Shown: piece by piece, positions 9,001 to 17,664 of the stretch
Layout of the letters: each line of letters opens with the position of its first letter
How positions within the stretch are numbered: position 1 is the first letter of the stretch
Assembly: GCF_014982805.1 (NCBI RefSeq)
Contig: NZ_JADCKC010000003.1
Span: 248,001 to 312,000, forward strand
Direction: 5' to 3'
Length of the DNA: 64,000 bases
Origin: Gemmiger gallinarum
GTDB taxonomy: Bacteria > Bacillota > Clostridia > Oscillospirales > Ruminococcaceae
Made by a program: the position numbers and the translations under genes
Notes under the pieces: model-generated
Seen by the model: only the letters and a program-made list of their open reading frames with translations
Told to the model about the DNA's origin: nothing
Databases searched by the model: none

Positions 9001-9149
9001 CGGGATTTTCTCTGTCCCTACCACGAAAGATGTGATATTTTTGTTAATTTTGTCCAAGTTTTTCCAGCGGCTGAACGGAGTCGGATTTGTACACCTGTAC
9101 TGCCGCAGCGGGAGCATTTTACCGGTGGCTCCCATTGTGGGGTTGGATT

Positions 9150-9875
9150 TCACTTTTGAGGCATTTCTGCCCGGCAATGGGCCTGATTTTCCCAGTGAGC
9201 ACGCAGCGTTTCCAATGCACGCTTTTCAATGCGGGAGACATAGCTCCGGCTGATGCCCAGTTTTTCCGCCACTGCCTGTTGGGTAAGTTCCGCCTTGCCG
9301 TCCAACCCGTATCGCATCGTAAGAATGCGGGCATCCCGGGCAGGCAATGCCTTCACCAGCGCACGCAGCCGCATCGCAATGTCGCGCCGCTCGCAGTCTT
9401 CTTCCATCACCGCATCGTCGGTCAGTACATCGGCAAGGGTCAGGGTACCGCTGTCATTGGCATGGCTCTCCAGCGGCTCCTGCAGCGAAAGCGGTGTACC
9501 TTCCCGCCTTGTGTGTCGCAGATACATCCGCAGCTCATTTTCAATGCACTGGGAAGCATAGCTGGCAAACCGGACACGGCGGGCGGGATCAAAGCTGTCC
9601 ACCGCCTTGATCAGGCCAATGGTCCCCATGCTCACCAGATCGTCCTGCGCTGCCGCAACTGCGTAATATTTTTTGGTCACATGGGCAACCAGGCGCAGGT
9701 TATGGCGGATCAATCGGTCACGGGCATTGCGGTCCCCCTGCCGGGCTGCAGCAAAGGCGGCACGTTCCTCCTCTGCACGCAAGGGCCTTGGAAAGCTTCC
9801 CGTCTCCAATCGGAGCGTCAGATATAAAATGTGCGAGGCTGCTGCCTGCAAGAACAATCCGAGAATTTCCAGCAT
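9150..9875 (-). CDS. sigK: RNA polymerase sporulation sigma factor SigK
   Basis: The 241-residue sigma-70 family protein has the SigK-type layout. A hydrophobic N-terminus (possible pro-sequence, MLEILGLFLQ...) is followed by the GSFPRPL stretch typical of SigK. Region 2 has NLRLVAHVTKKYY and DLVSMGTIGLIKAVDSFDP (about 80-97). Region 4 has a helix-turn-helix, TQQAVAEKLGISRSYVSRIE (about 198-217). SigK directs late mother-cell transcription during endospore formation. The gene is intact, with no intervening skin-type element. SigE/SigG paralogues are the main alternative, but the N-terminus favours SigK. The 207 bases upstream (9876-10082) show nothing recognisable. Confidence 0.85.
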   Translation of the reverse strand: MLEILGLFLQAAASHILYLTLRLETGSFPRPLRAEEERAAFAAARQGDRNARDRLIRHNLRLVAHVTKKYYAVAAAQDDLVSMGTIGLIKAVDSFDPARRVRFASYASQCIENELRMYLRHTRREGTPLSLQEPLESHANDSGTLTLADVLTDDAVMEEDCERRDIAMRLRALVKALPARDARILTMRYGLDGKAELTQQAVAEKLGISRSYVSRIEKRALETLRAHWENQAHCRAEMPQK

Positions 9876-10082
9876 AATACCACCCCCGGCTCAGCATATG
9901 CATCGTCCGCCGGCACTATGTGTCAAGCTGCATGGTTCCCCGGCTTATGCAGAGCTTCCGCGCCCTCCGTCAGCCAAGGGTTCGTCTTTTCCCTTTCAGC
10001 AGGCTTTGCAGCATAAAAAATTCCCTGCAGAAGCCACGTTGAGAGGCTCCGCGGAGGAAGGATTCTTATAGAATTGCACGGT

Positions 10083-10901
10083 TCAGTCAGCGGCGGTCTG
10101 CGTCTTGCTGAGCAGAATCCGGTCGTTGTCCAGCTTGTGTCCCGCATCCCGGGCAAAGCGCTCCAAAAGGCCGTCCACCGTCATGTGGTCCCGCTCTTCT
10201 CCGCCGATGTCCAGCACAATATGGCCCGCGTCCATCATGATGGTGCGGTTGCCCAGTTCCAATGCCGCGTGCATATTATGGGTGATCATCAGGCAGGTGA
10301 TGTTGTTTTCCGCCACAATGCTGCGGGTCAGAGCCAGGACCTTGTCGGCGGTGGCGGGGTCCAGGGCTGCGGTGTGTTCGTCCAGAAGCAGCAGTTTGGG
10401 GGTAACCAACGTAGCCATGAGCAATGTCAGCGCCTGCCGCTGACCGCCGGAGAGAAGCCCCACCGGCTGTTTCATGCGGTCTTCCAGTCCCAGGTCCAGG
10501 GCGGCCAGCCGGCTGCGGAAGAGCTCCCGCTCGGTTTTGGAAATACGGGAGAAAGGCGAGGTATGTCCCGAAGCCCGCAGATAGGCAAGGGCAAGGTTTT
10601 CCTCAATGGTCATGCTGGGAGCGGTCCCTTTGAGAGGGTCCTGGAACAGGCGGCCGATGGTCTTGGACCGTTTGTAGTCCGGCCAGAAGGTGATATCCTT
10701 GCCGTCCAGCACAATGCTGCCGCTGTCTGGGATGAAACTGCCCGCAATGGCATTGAACAGGGTGGATTTGCCTGCTCCGTTGGAGCCCACGATGGTGACG
10801 AAGTCCCCCCGTTCCAGTTTGAGGTCAATGCCGGTCAGGGCCTTTTTCTCGTTGACCGTGCCGGGATTGAAGGTCTTTTTGACCTGTCTGAGTTCAAGCA
10901 T
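10083..10901 (-). CDS. ABC transporter ATP-binding protein (T-box-controlled amino-acid importer)
   Basis: The 272-residue nucleotide-binding subunit has Walker A GSNGAGKST (about 39-47), a Q-loop at GRLFQDP, the signature LSGGQRQA, Walker B LLLLDE and a switch His in MITHNMH. The start at 10901 is fixed by GGGAGG 8 bases upstream and overlaps the permease stop by 8 bases, which suggests translational coupling. The set of lipoprotein, single permease and single ATPase resembles the TrpXYZ-type importer group (ABC_sub_bind, PF04392). The upstream T-box supports an amino-acid substrate. Confidence 0.92.
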   Translation of the reverse strand: MLELRQVKKTFNPGTVNEKKALTGIDLKLERGDFVTIVGSNGAGKSTLFNAIAGSFIPDSGSIVLDGKDITFWPDYKRSKTIGRLFQDPLKGTAPSMTIEENLALAYLRASGHTSPFSRISKTERELFRSRLAALDLGLEDRMKQPVGLLSGGQRQALTLLMATLVTPKLLLLDEHTAALDPATADKVLALTRSIVAENNITCLMITHNMHAALELGNRTIMMDAGHIVLDIGGEERDHMTVDGLLERFARDAGHKLDNDRILLSKTQTAAD

Positions 10902-11817
10902 CCTGATTGCCTCCCTTCCCGAACATGGCAGCATAGCGGCGGCGCTGGAATTCGGCGCCCTTCTTGAGGGCAGGGGCCGAGATGGCCAGCACCACGATGA
11001 TGGCGGAGATCAGCTTGAGGGCCTCCGACGGCAGGTTGGCCCGCATGGCAATGGCGATGATAAAGCGGTAGATGATGCTGCCCGCCACCGCCGCCACGGC
11101 CTTGGTCCACAGCCCGCCATGACCGAACAGCGTTTCCCCAATGATGAGGGAGGCCAGCCCGATGACCACCATGCCGGTGCCCAGGTTGATGTCGGCGGAT
11201 TTCTGGTACTGGGCCAGCACCGCGCCGGACAGGGCGGTCATGGCGTTGGCAATGCACAGGCCCACTGTGACGGTGAAGGCGGTATTGATGGAGCTGGCAC
11301 GCACCATGTCGGGGTTATCGCCGGTGGCACGGATGGAAAGGCCCAGCCGTGTACCCAGGAAGGCGATGAGCAGGGCGCAGACCACCGCCGTGATGAGGGC
11401 GGCAGTGATAAGCTTGTAGGGGGCGTTCTCCCCGAACAGCGACTCTGCCATGGTGAACAGTGTGGTCGTCTTGAGCATGGGCACATTGGAGGAAAATCCC
11501 ATTACCGCCAGATTGATGGTGTACAATCCGGTGTTGGTGATGATGCCCGCCAAAATGGAGGGCACCCCCATCCGCGTTTGGAGAAAAGCGGTGATAAAGC
11601 CCGCTGCAGCGCCCGACACCATGGCGGCAAACAGCCCAAGGACGGGATGCCCCGCCACAGCCATGGTGGCGGAGACCGCACAGCCCAGAGTGAATGCGCC
11701 GTCGGTGGTCATGTCCGCGATGTTGAGGACGCGGAAGCTCAGAAACAGTGCCATGGCGACCAGAGCATAGATACAGCCCAGCTCCAGCGCGCTCAGCACA
11801 ATGGCAGTGGTGATCAT
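10894..11817 (-). CDS. ABC transporter permease (TrpXYZ-type)
   Basis: The 307-residue permease has about eight or nine hydrophobic segments and belongs to the branched-chain-type permease superfamily (VLNIADMTTDGAFTLGCAVS near the N-terminus, TGDNPDMVRAS in a cytoplasmic loop). AAGGAG stands 10 bases before the start. It lies between the binding-protein and ATPase genes. A 95-base gap with a strong hairpin separates it from the binding-protein gene, which may lower permease expression relative to the binding protein. Confidence 0.9.
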   Translation of the reverse strand: MITTAIVLSALELGCIYALVAMALFLSFRVLNIADMTTDGAFTLGCAVSATMAVAGHPVLGLFAAMVSGAAAGFITAFLQTRMGVPSILAGIITNTGLYTINLAVMGFSSNVPMLKTTTLFTMAESLFGENAPYKLITAALITAVVCALLIAFLGTRLGLSIRATGDNPDMVRASSINTAFTVTVGLCIANAMTALSGAVLAQYQKSADINLGTGMVVIGLASLIIGETLFGHGGLWTKAVAAVAGSIIYRFIIAIAMRANLPSEALKLISAIIVVLAISAPALKKGAEFQRRRYAAMFGKGGNQDA

Positions 11818-11851
11818 TGGTATACAGCTCCTTTGGTTGAAAACGCACCGT

Positions 11852-11880
11852 GCGGGGCAGAGCCTTCTGCCCTGCCCCGC
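11852..11880 (-). promoter_or_regulatory. Intercistronic hairpin in the importer operon
   Basis: GCGGGGCAG (11852-11860) pairs with CTGCCCCGC (11872-11880). No T-run follows directly, so it is more likely an mRNA-stabilising or attenuating stem than a full terminator. Confidence 0.5.
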
Positions 11881-11912
11881 TGTGCGGTGTTACGATTCAG
11901 GATATGACCTCG

Positions 11913-12956
11913 TTATTCGCCCGCGGCAGCGGTGGTGACCTCGACCACTGTGCCGGCCATATCGTTGAAGGCGCTGTAATCCAGGCCCAGGGCGGCAGCG
12001 GTCTCGGTGTTGACGGTGATGACGCCGCCCTCCATCACGGTGTAGTCGGAGGGAACGGTAGCGGTCTGGAGGGCATCCACCGCCATGTCGGCGGTCTTGG
12101 TGCCCAGGTCGGTGTAGTTGACGCCGCAGGTGGCGAAGGCCCCCGAGGTGACGAAGGAGTCAGCCCCTGCGTAGAAGGGGATGCCTGCATCGGTCAGGGT
12201 CTCGGCCACGGCACCGGCTGCGCTCATGATCACGTTGTCGGTGGGGGTAAAGACGGCATCCACCCGATCCGTCAGGCCGTTGACGGCGTCCAGGACCTCG
12301 CCGGTGGCGTTGCCGGTGGCCTCCACATAGGCGACGCCCTTATCCTCCAGGTAGGCCTTGGCCTCGGCGATGGGAGTCTCGGAGTTGGTCTCGGAGTTGG
12401 AGTAGAGCAGCCCCACCGTCTGGATGTCGGGGTTGACGGCAAACATCATATCCAGGATGAACTTGGTGTCCAGAGCATCGGAGGTGCCGGTGACGTTCTC
12501 CAGGTCGGTCAGGCCGGCGGTGGCGGGGTCGGAGATGGCGGCATAGACCACAGGGATGCTGCCGTCCACGGCGTTGACCATGCACTGGGCCGCCAGGGAG
12601 GCGATGGGGATGACGGCGTCGTAGCCGTCGGAGACCACCTGGCTGCCGATCTGGTTGAGGATGCTGCTGTCACCCTGGCCGTTGAACTCGGTATACTCGA
12701 TGGTGACGCCGTCAGCGGCGGCCCGGGCATCCAGCTCGGCCTCAATGGCGGTGCGGATCTCGTCCAGAGAGGAGTGGTCCACCTGCTGGACAATGGCGAT
12801 GCGGTAGCTCTCGCCCTCGCCGGAGGTAGCCTCGGCCGTGGCGGCGGAGGACTGGCCGGCGGATGCAGACTGGCTGGAAGAGGAATCGCTTCCCGAGCAG
12901 GCGGCCAGGGACAGGGCAAAGGTGGCGGCGGTGAGAACAGCAAGCAGTTTTTTCAT
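11913..12956 (-). CDS. ABC transporter substrate-binding lipoprotein (PF04392 type, probable tryptophan)
   Basis: The 347-residue lipoprotein has the signal MKKLLAVLTAATFALSLAAC with the lipobox Cys at residue 20, then a Ser/Ala/Gln-rich linker to about residue 52. The binding domain starts at YRIAIVQQVDHSSLDEIR. The pattern IASLAAQCMVNAV and PVVYAAISDPATAGL is typical of the ABC_sub_bind family, whose members include the Trp-binding TrpX. The start follows AAGGAG by 8 bases; an in-frame ATG 9 codons upstream lacks a site. It is first in the importer operon behind a T-box with UGG as candidate specifier, so tryptophan is the favoured ligand; tyrosine or another amino acid is not excluded. Confidence 0.9.
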   Translation of the reverse strand: MKKLLAVLTAATFALSLAACSGSDSSSSQSASAGQSSAATAEATSGEGESYRIAIVQQVDHSSLDEIRTAIEAELDARAAADGVTIEYTEFNGQGDSSILNQIGSQVVSDGYDAVIPIASLAAQCMVNAVDGSIPVVYAAISDPATAGLTDLENVTGTSDALDTKFILDMMFAVNPDIQTVGLLYSNSETNSETPIAEAKAYLEDKGVAYVEATGNATGEVLDAVNGLTDRVDAVFTPTDNVIMSAAGAVAETLTDAGIPFYAGADSFVTSGAFATCGVNYTDLGTKTADMAVDALQTATVPSDYTVMEGGVITVNTETAAALGLDYSAFNDMAGTVVEVTTAAAGE

Positions 12957-13092
12957 GGTAGTTTCTCCTTTTTTATCTGGCATGAGGATGGATGGGCGTT
13001 CGGTCTGTTCTGCCGCGCCATCGCCGGCCGGGATGGAGACTGGTTTTCATAGGCTGTACGCTCCCTTTCAACAGGTTCCGGGATGCGGGTAT

Positions 13093-13132
13093 AAAAAAAC
13101 TGCCCCCGCACAACCCCAGACGGGTGTTGTGC
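13093..13132 (-). terminator. T-box regulated terminator
   Basis: GCACAAC (complement of 13126-13132) pairs with GTTGTGC (complement of 13108-13114). A G-rich spacer and seven T residues (13093-13099 as A on plus) follow. Confidence 0.85.
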
Positions 13133-13388
13133 AAGGACAGGACAAATCCAAATTGATTTGGCGACCTGCGGTGCCACCTTGCTTGCCGCGTTGATCCGGC
13201 GCGGCCCCTTTGCGGAGAACCATCATTCCCCTGCCCTGTAACGGAGGCTTCCGTCATCGGATACTCAGCCCTGCGGCCTTTCCCCGTGCCCTCTGCGAAC
13301 CATTTGTCTGCCCCGCTTCCGGCCCCACTCCCAGCAACGGGGGCTCTCTTTGCGTGCGCCTGCAGTTTTACTTTCGCTTCATTGGTTT
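13093..13388 (-). promoter_or_regulatory. T-box riboswitch leader (candidate specifier UGG, Trp)
   Basis: The minus-strand leader carries the T-box core AAGGTGGCACCGC (complement of 13168-13180), which pairs with the acceptor end of uncharged tRNA. Upstream are a Stem I region with AGAGAG and a GTTGCTGGGAG distal motif, and a CTGAGTAT block. The best specifier candidate is TGG at 13300-13302 in the context ACAAATGGTTCGCAG. A terminator (13093-13132) follows the T-box core. Reading: uncharged tRNA-Trp would permit antitermination and expression of the importer. The T-box itself is clear; the specifier is my inference from position. Confidence 0.88.
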
Positions 13389-13393
13389 GAAGT

Positions 13394-13423
13394 TATTTAA
13401 TCACATCCACTTTGATTTGTCAA
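13394..13423 (-). promoter_or_regulatory. Promoter of the T-box/importer operon
   Basis: TTGACA (complement of 13418-13423) is followed after 17 bases by TTAAAT (or after 18 by TAAATA). It lies just after the PtsI-like stop codon. Confidence 0.75.
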
Positions 13424-13433
13424 CACTTTTTGT

Positions 13434-15032
13434 TCAACTTTTTGTTTCCGCCGGGGAAGTCTTCGCCGCCAGATCCATCTCCATAAACTCCGCCTTAAGG
13501 TCATTCAGGCTGATCCATTCCAGGCAGAAGGCGCGGATACCGTCCCGCAGATAGCTTTCCATCTCGGGCAGGTCCCGGGCCATAATGCCGCACATGTACA
13601 CCGGGACATTCCGGTCCGCCGCCATCCGGCAGACCATATCCACCAGCCGCCGCACAGCGGGGGCATCGGCCCGTTCATACCGGCCCTTGGAGCTGTCGCT
13701 GAGTCCGGCCGCCACCGTGTAGTGCACCAGATCGTCAATGTCGATGGCCAAAAACTTTGCCCCGTGGTCCATGATCTGGTCCGCCACCAGCGCGGCGGCG
13801 GGGATCTCAATGAGACAGCCGAACTCCAAGTCATGGGCATAGTCCACGCCACGGCGGTCAAGGCGCTCCTTGCAGCGCTCCACCTCCTGCATCACATCGT
13901 CCCATTCCTCGGGGCCGGTGATCATGGGCAGCACCACACGCAGGCCGCCCCGGGTCCCCGCCCGCAGAAGGGCCGTGATCTGGGTGGAAAGCCGGCGGCG
14001 GTTTTCGGCGGCGCGGCGAACATCCTCCACCCAGGGCGCGGCGTCGTCGGCGCCCACGTCCCCGGTGCGTACAGTGACCGGACGGCCTCCCGCCGCTCCC
14101 AGGCAGTTGATGTAGTGATAATACTGCTTTTCCTCTCCCAGATGGTCCAGCAGCAGCTGCTCGGTGCGTACCAGTCCGATGGCGTCGGCTCCGGCATGCA
14201 TAGAGTTTTCAATATCCTCCGGCGAGGAGGCACTGGCGTACAGTGCCACCGGCGTACCATCCCTGGTGATGCAGGGCTTGCCGGCCAGGGCATGGCGTTT
14301 GCGGTTTTTGCGCTGCAAAAGCGCCAGCCGATGGTTGGCCTGGGCGATATCATCGGGGGTGGGGTCCACGATCATGGTACCTGCCTGACCGTCGATGAGG
14401 GCCTCGTGCCCTTCGGCCAGTGCAGCCATCCCCTTGCCCAGCCCGAACACCGCCGGGATGCCCATGGTGCGGGCCATGATGGCCGCATGGCTGGTTTCGC
14501 TGTCGTTGTCGGCGGCAATGCCCAGGATCATGGAACGGTCCAGGGAAAAAATATCGCTGGGGAAGAACAGATTGGCCACCAGAATGGACGGCTGGGTCAG
14601 ATGCAGTTTCTGGCGGGGGCGTCCGTCCAGAATATCCACCACCCGGCGGCAGGCATCCCGCACATCCACGCTGCGCTGCCGGATGTAGTCGTTGTCCACA
14701 TTGTTGAGCCGCGCTGCAAAAATCTGTTCAGCACGCTCCACCGCCGCGGCGCTGCCTGCTCCCGCCGATATGTAGTCGCCGATCTCATTGGTGAAGGAAT
14801 CGTCCTCCAGCAGTGCGATCTGAAACATCAGGATATCGGCATCCGCTCCCTGGGCACGCTGCTGCAGCTGGGTCAGCTCGTCCTTGGCCAGCACAATGGC
14901 CGCCTCGTACAGAGCGCGCTCCCGGAACGGATCACTGACGATGCGGTGCAGGCCCACGATGCCCCGGTCCAGCCGCACCACCGGTCCCACTGCCACGCCG
15001 GGCGATACTTTGATTCCCTTGAATGCAGGCAT
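13434..15032 (-). CDS. Divergent PtsI homologue (phosphoenolpyruvate-protein phosphotransferase-like)
   Basis: The 532-residue protein aligns over the whole length of enzyme I of the PTS (usual length ~570). The phospho-acceptor block TSHAAIMAR places the His at residue 182, and the C-terminal Cys of MCGIM is at 481. The metal-binding Glu (LIEIPAA) and the R of VRTE are kept. Several PEP-site motifs differ: the usual DIGGDK reads GDVGADDA, FLGWRAIR reads NRRRLSTQ, IGTNDLTQY reads IDIDDLVHY, and the conserved Arg of DRGN is not in place. No HPr gene is adjacent. It may be a diverged EI, a regulatory paralogue, or the only EI with drifted motifs. It is preceded by AAAGGGGGAAG and lies 70 bases after the patatin gene. 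Confidence 0.8.
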   Translation of the reverse strand: MPAFKGIKVSPGVAVGPVVRLDRGIVGLHRIVSDPFRERALYEAAIVLAKDELTQLQQRAQGADADILMFQIALLEDDSFTNEIGDYISAGAGSAAAVERAEQIFAARLNNVDNDYIRQRSVDVRDACRRVVDILDGRPRQKLHLTQPSILVANLFFPSDIFSLDRSMILGIAADNDSETSHAAIMARTMGIPAVFGLGKGMAALAEGHEALIDGQAGTMIVDPTPDDIAQANHRLALLQRKNRKRHALAGKPCITRDGTPVALYASASSPEDIENSMHAGADAIGLVRTEQLLLDHLGEEKQYYHYINCLGAAGGRPVTVRTGDVGADDAAPWVEDVRRAAENRRRLSTQITALLRAGTRGGLRVVLPMITGPEEWDDVMQEVERCKERLDRRGVDYAHDLEFGCLIEIPAAALVADQIMDHGAKFLAIDIDDLVHYTVAAGLSDSSKGRYERADAPAVRRLVDMVCRMAADRNVPVYMCGIMARDLPEMESYLRDGIRAFCLEWISLNDLKAEFMEMDLAAKTSPAETKS

Positions 15033-15102
15033 AAACTTCCCCCTTTCCTGCCGCGGCGCCCAGCAGGCTGTTGCCGAATCCTTCCGCCGCGCCGTGCGGC
15101 CT

Positions 15103-16293
15103 TTACCAGAATACGCCGGTGCCCATCCCCGACAGGGTGTGCGAGACCAGCGCCGTCACAAAATCTTCGGGTGCGGCAGCCGCCATGGCCGCCTCCCCCA
15201 CTACGTTGCCTTCCTGTCTGCCCAGCAGGATGGGAAACCGGTCGGCCGGGTCCCGGTCGAAGCTTCCCAAAAAAGTCAGGGCCAGCAGCTTTGCCGTCAT
15301 GGGTTCGTCGGGCGGCACCTGCATCCGCTCCGCCGCCATCTCCAGCGGCGCCAGTGCAGCAGCCGTGGGGGCGGTGGGGTCTTTGTCGTAGGTGGGCGGA
15401 TACCCCTTGACCTGCCGCGCCATGCTCTCCGTCAGCCAGAGGGTCGGCACCCGTCCCGCCGCCTGAGTGAGAGCCGCACGGTAAGCCGCCGCAAAATCCG
15501 AGAGGAACCGATCCTCCGACGGCAGAATGGCATAGGCAGTGCCGCCCACCCGTCCGAACAGGCGCAGCGTATCCAAATACCCCAGCTTGATGTTGCGCCG
15601 GGCACGCTCGCCGTCAAATTCAAACAGGGGGCCGAGATCCCAGTGGCTGTGAATGATCCGGGTGGGCAGGCCGGTGGTGTTGGGACGGCTGATGCCTACC
15701 CCGTCAATATCCACCGCAATGAGCTCGGTGGCTCCCATACGGGCTGCCAGGCTCATGGGCATGTTGTCACTCCAGCCGCCGTCAATATACTTGACCCCGT
15801 CGATCTCCTGGGGGCGCAGCGCCGGAAAACAGGCGCTGGAAGCCATCATATACTCTTTGAGCCGCCCCCGGGGGATCTCTTCCAGGGTATACTGGTGGGA
15901 GCGCAGAGTGTTCATCTCGGTCATGACCAGACCGTACCGGATAGCAGAGGCCCGCATGACCCCCTCGTCCAGATAATCGTCGATGGTGGAGCCCAGGGGC
16001 TCGATGTTCATGCCGCCGCTGCGCAGCACATCCAGAAGAAAGTCCCGCAGCTCCTCCGGCTTTTTGCCCTGGGGGACCTCCAGCACGCCGTGCACATCCA
16101 GCGTCTGCCAGAGCTGCTCGGCCTCGGCCAAATGCCCCATGACGAACAGCGCGCCATTGAGAGCGCCCACACTGGTGCCGGTGATGAGTTCCGGCTGCCA
16201 GCCCACCTCCCGGAGGGCCTGATAGACCCCCACCTGGTAGCTGCCCTTGGCTCCGCCCCCTGCCAGCACAAGACCTTTTGCTTCGCCCCGCAT
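15103..16293 (-). CDS. Patatin-like phospholipase / RssA-NTE family protein
   Basis: The 396-residue protein has the patatin fold signatures at its N-terminus: oxyanion loop GGGAKG (12-17), nucleophile elbow GTSVG with Ser41, and the catalytic Asp in DGGWSDN near residue 170. The C-terminal ~130 residues (from DRFLSDFAAAY) form an extra helical region without a recognised domain. It lacks a signal peptide, so it is probably cytoplasmic or membrane-associated, acting on acyl esters; the substrate is unknown. The start at 16293 follows GGGGAGGGG by 6 bases. It probably shares a transcript with the PtsI-like gene. Confidence 0.88.
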   Translation of the reverse strand: MRGEAKGLVLAGGGAKGSYQVGVYQALREVGWQPELITGTSVGALNGALFVMGHLAEAEQLWQTLDVHGVLEVPQGKKPEELRDFLLDVLRSGGMNIEPLGSTIDDYLDEGVMRASAIRYGLVMTEMNTLRSHQYTLEEIPRGRLKEYMMASSACFPALRPQEIDGVKYIDGGWSDNMPMSLAARMGATELIAVDIDGVGISRPNTTGLPTRIIHSHWDLGPLFEFDGERARRNIKLGYLDTLRLFGRVGGTAYAILPSEDRFLSDFAAAYRAALTQAAGRVPTLWLTESMARQVKGYPPTYDKDPTAPTAAALAPLEMAAERMQVPPDEPMTAKLLALTFLGSFDRDPADRFPILLGRQEGNVVGEAAMAAAAPEDFVTALVSHTLSGMGTGVFW

Positions 16294-16324
16294 GGTGCTC
16301 CCCTCCCCGTCCGGTATTTTTTTC

Positions 16325-16330
16325 ATTATA
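16325..16330 (-). promoter_or_regulatory. Extended -10 of the patatin gene
   Basis: TGATATAAT (TATAAT complement of 16325-16330) is the same extended -10 form seen before the SGNH and DUF368 genes. A TTGACA (complement of 16361-16366) is too far away to pair with it. Confidence 0.5.
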
Positions 16331-16506
16331 TCATAACCGGCCGCAATTTATATACCTTATTGTCAAATTTATTTAACTTTTTTCGGGGCCGGTATCTGCC
16401 CGGACCGGTCCGCTCTGTTTGACTGCATTATAACATTGCTGCGCCCAAAATTCCACTGACAAAACCAATGCTTTGCGGGCAAGCGGCAAATGTCTCTCCG
16501 GGCGGC

Positions 16507-16535
16507 TTGCATCCGGAGCCTGGGGCGTGTATGAT
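16507..16535 (+). promoter_or_regulatory. Promoter of the nucleotidyltransferase gene
   Basis: TTGCAT (16507-16512) and TATGAT (16530-16535) are 17 bases apart. Confidence 0.7.
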
Positions 16536-16594
16536 AAAAACAGAATCCGAGCTGCCCCATCCGCAAGGGCGCAGCCGAAAAAGGAGTTTTTGGG

Positions 16595-17521
16595 ATGAGC
16601 AACAAACCGATTCTGGTAGTGATGGCCGCAGGCATGGGCAGCCGCTACGGCGGGCTCAAGCAGATCGACCCGGTCGGTCCCTGCGGCGAGGCCATTCTGG
16701 ACTACAGCCTCTACGATGCACGGCGGGCGGGATTTTCCACCGTCGTCTTCATCATCAAGCATGAGATTGAGGAGGACTTCAAGCACACGGTAGGCGCCCG
16801 GGCCGAGCAGGCAGGGCTGGAAGTGCGGTATGCCTTCCAGCAGCTGGACATTCTGCCCGAGGGATTTACGGTGCCGGAAGGCCGGGTCAAGCCCTGGGGC
16901 ACCGCCCACGCGGTCCTGTCGGCGGCGGGATGCATCGACGCTCCCTTTGCTGTCATCAATGCTGACGACTACTATGGTCCCACCTGCTTCCGGCTGATTT
17001 ATGAGTATCTTTCCACCCACGCCGACGGGGACAAATTTGCCTGGGCCATGGTGGGCTTCCACCTCAAAAACACCGTCAGCGAGAACGGTTCGGTCAGCCG
17101 CGGCGTCTGCGTGACCGATGAGGCCGGCAATCTGGTCTCGGTCACCGAGCGCACCCGCATCGAACCCCGGAACGGAGCCATCGCCTACACCGAGGACGAG
17201 GGCAAGACCTGGGTGAAGCTGCCCGGCGACTCTCTGGTCAGCATGAACCTGTGGGGCTTCACCCCCAGCTTTGTCGCGGCGGCACAGCAGGGATTTGCAG
17301 ACTTTCTGCGTCAGAATGTGCCTGTCAATCCCCTCAAGTGCGAGTATTATCTGCCCAGCGTGGTATCTGCCGCCCTGGCGGACGGCCGCGCCCAGGTCCG
17401 CGTGCTGACCAGCCCCGACAAGTGGCACGGCATCACCTACCGGGAGGACAAACCTGAACTGGTGGCAGCGCTCAAGGCCATGACCGACGCAGGCACCTAT
17501 CCCCAGGGACTGTGGAAGTAA
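16595..17521 (+). CDS. Sugar-phosphate nucleotidyltransferase family protein
   Basis: The 308-residue protein has the nucleotidyltransferase N-terminus MAAGMGSRYGGLKQ (9-22), which binds the nucleotide phosphates, and a NADDYYG block near 121-127 that supplies the metal-binding Asp residues. It is a single-domain GT-A type enzyme without a hexapeptide tail. The PVGPCGEAILDYSLYDA segment following the P-loop is typical of a clostridial family often annotated as putative nucleotidyltransferase. The sugar is not known. It has its own promoter, an AAGGAG site and a strong terminator, so it is monocistronic. Confidence 0.85.
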   Translation: MSNKPILVVMAAGMGSRYGGLKQIDPVGPCGEAILDYSLYDARRAGFSTVVFIIKHEIEEDFKHTVGARAEQAGLEVRYAFQQLDILPEGFTVPEGRVKPWGTAHAVLSAAGCIDAPFAVINADDYYGPTCFRLIYEYLSTHADGDKFAWAMVGFHLKNTVSENGSVSRGVCVTDEAGNLVSVTERTRIEPRNGAIAYTEDEGKTWVKLPGDSLVSMNLWGFTPSFVAAAQQGFADFLRQNVPVNPLKCEYYLPSVVSAALADGRAQVRVLTSPDKWHGITYREDKPELVAALKAMTDAGTYPQGLWK

Positions 17522-17544
17522 ATCCTCTTTCCCGGCCTTTTCCC

Positions 17545-17605
17545 ATAAAAATACCGGCCCCCATCCCAAGGCACTGACTGTGCCGGGATGGGGGCCGGTT
17601 TGTTG
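17545..17605. terminator. Bidirectional terminator between the nucleotidyltransferase gene and dnaJ
   Basis: A 14-base stem, CCGGCCCCCATCCC (17554-17567) with GGGATGGGGGCCGG (17585-17598), has T-rich tracts on both strands (TTTGTTGTT on plus, TATTTTTA on minus). Confidence 0.85.
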
Positions 17606-17664
17606 TTATGGAGTTTGTGGCCGCGCGACCGCAGGATCGCGGCGCCCAACCGCGCCGTGACAGG

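Noticed and set aside
9150-9875. sigK interrupted by a skin-like element
   Set aside because: The frame runs uninterrupted from region 1 to region 4 with normal length.
9876-10082. Possible small gene between sigK and the ABC ATPase gene
   Set aside because: Short frames only, without a ribosome-binding site or recognisable protein features.
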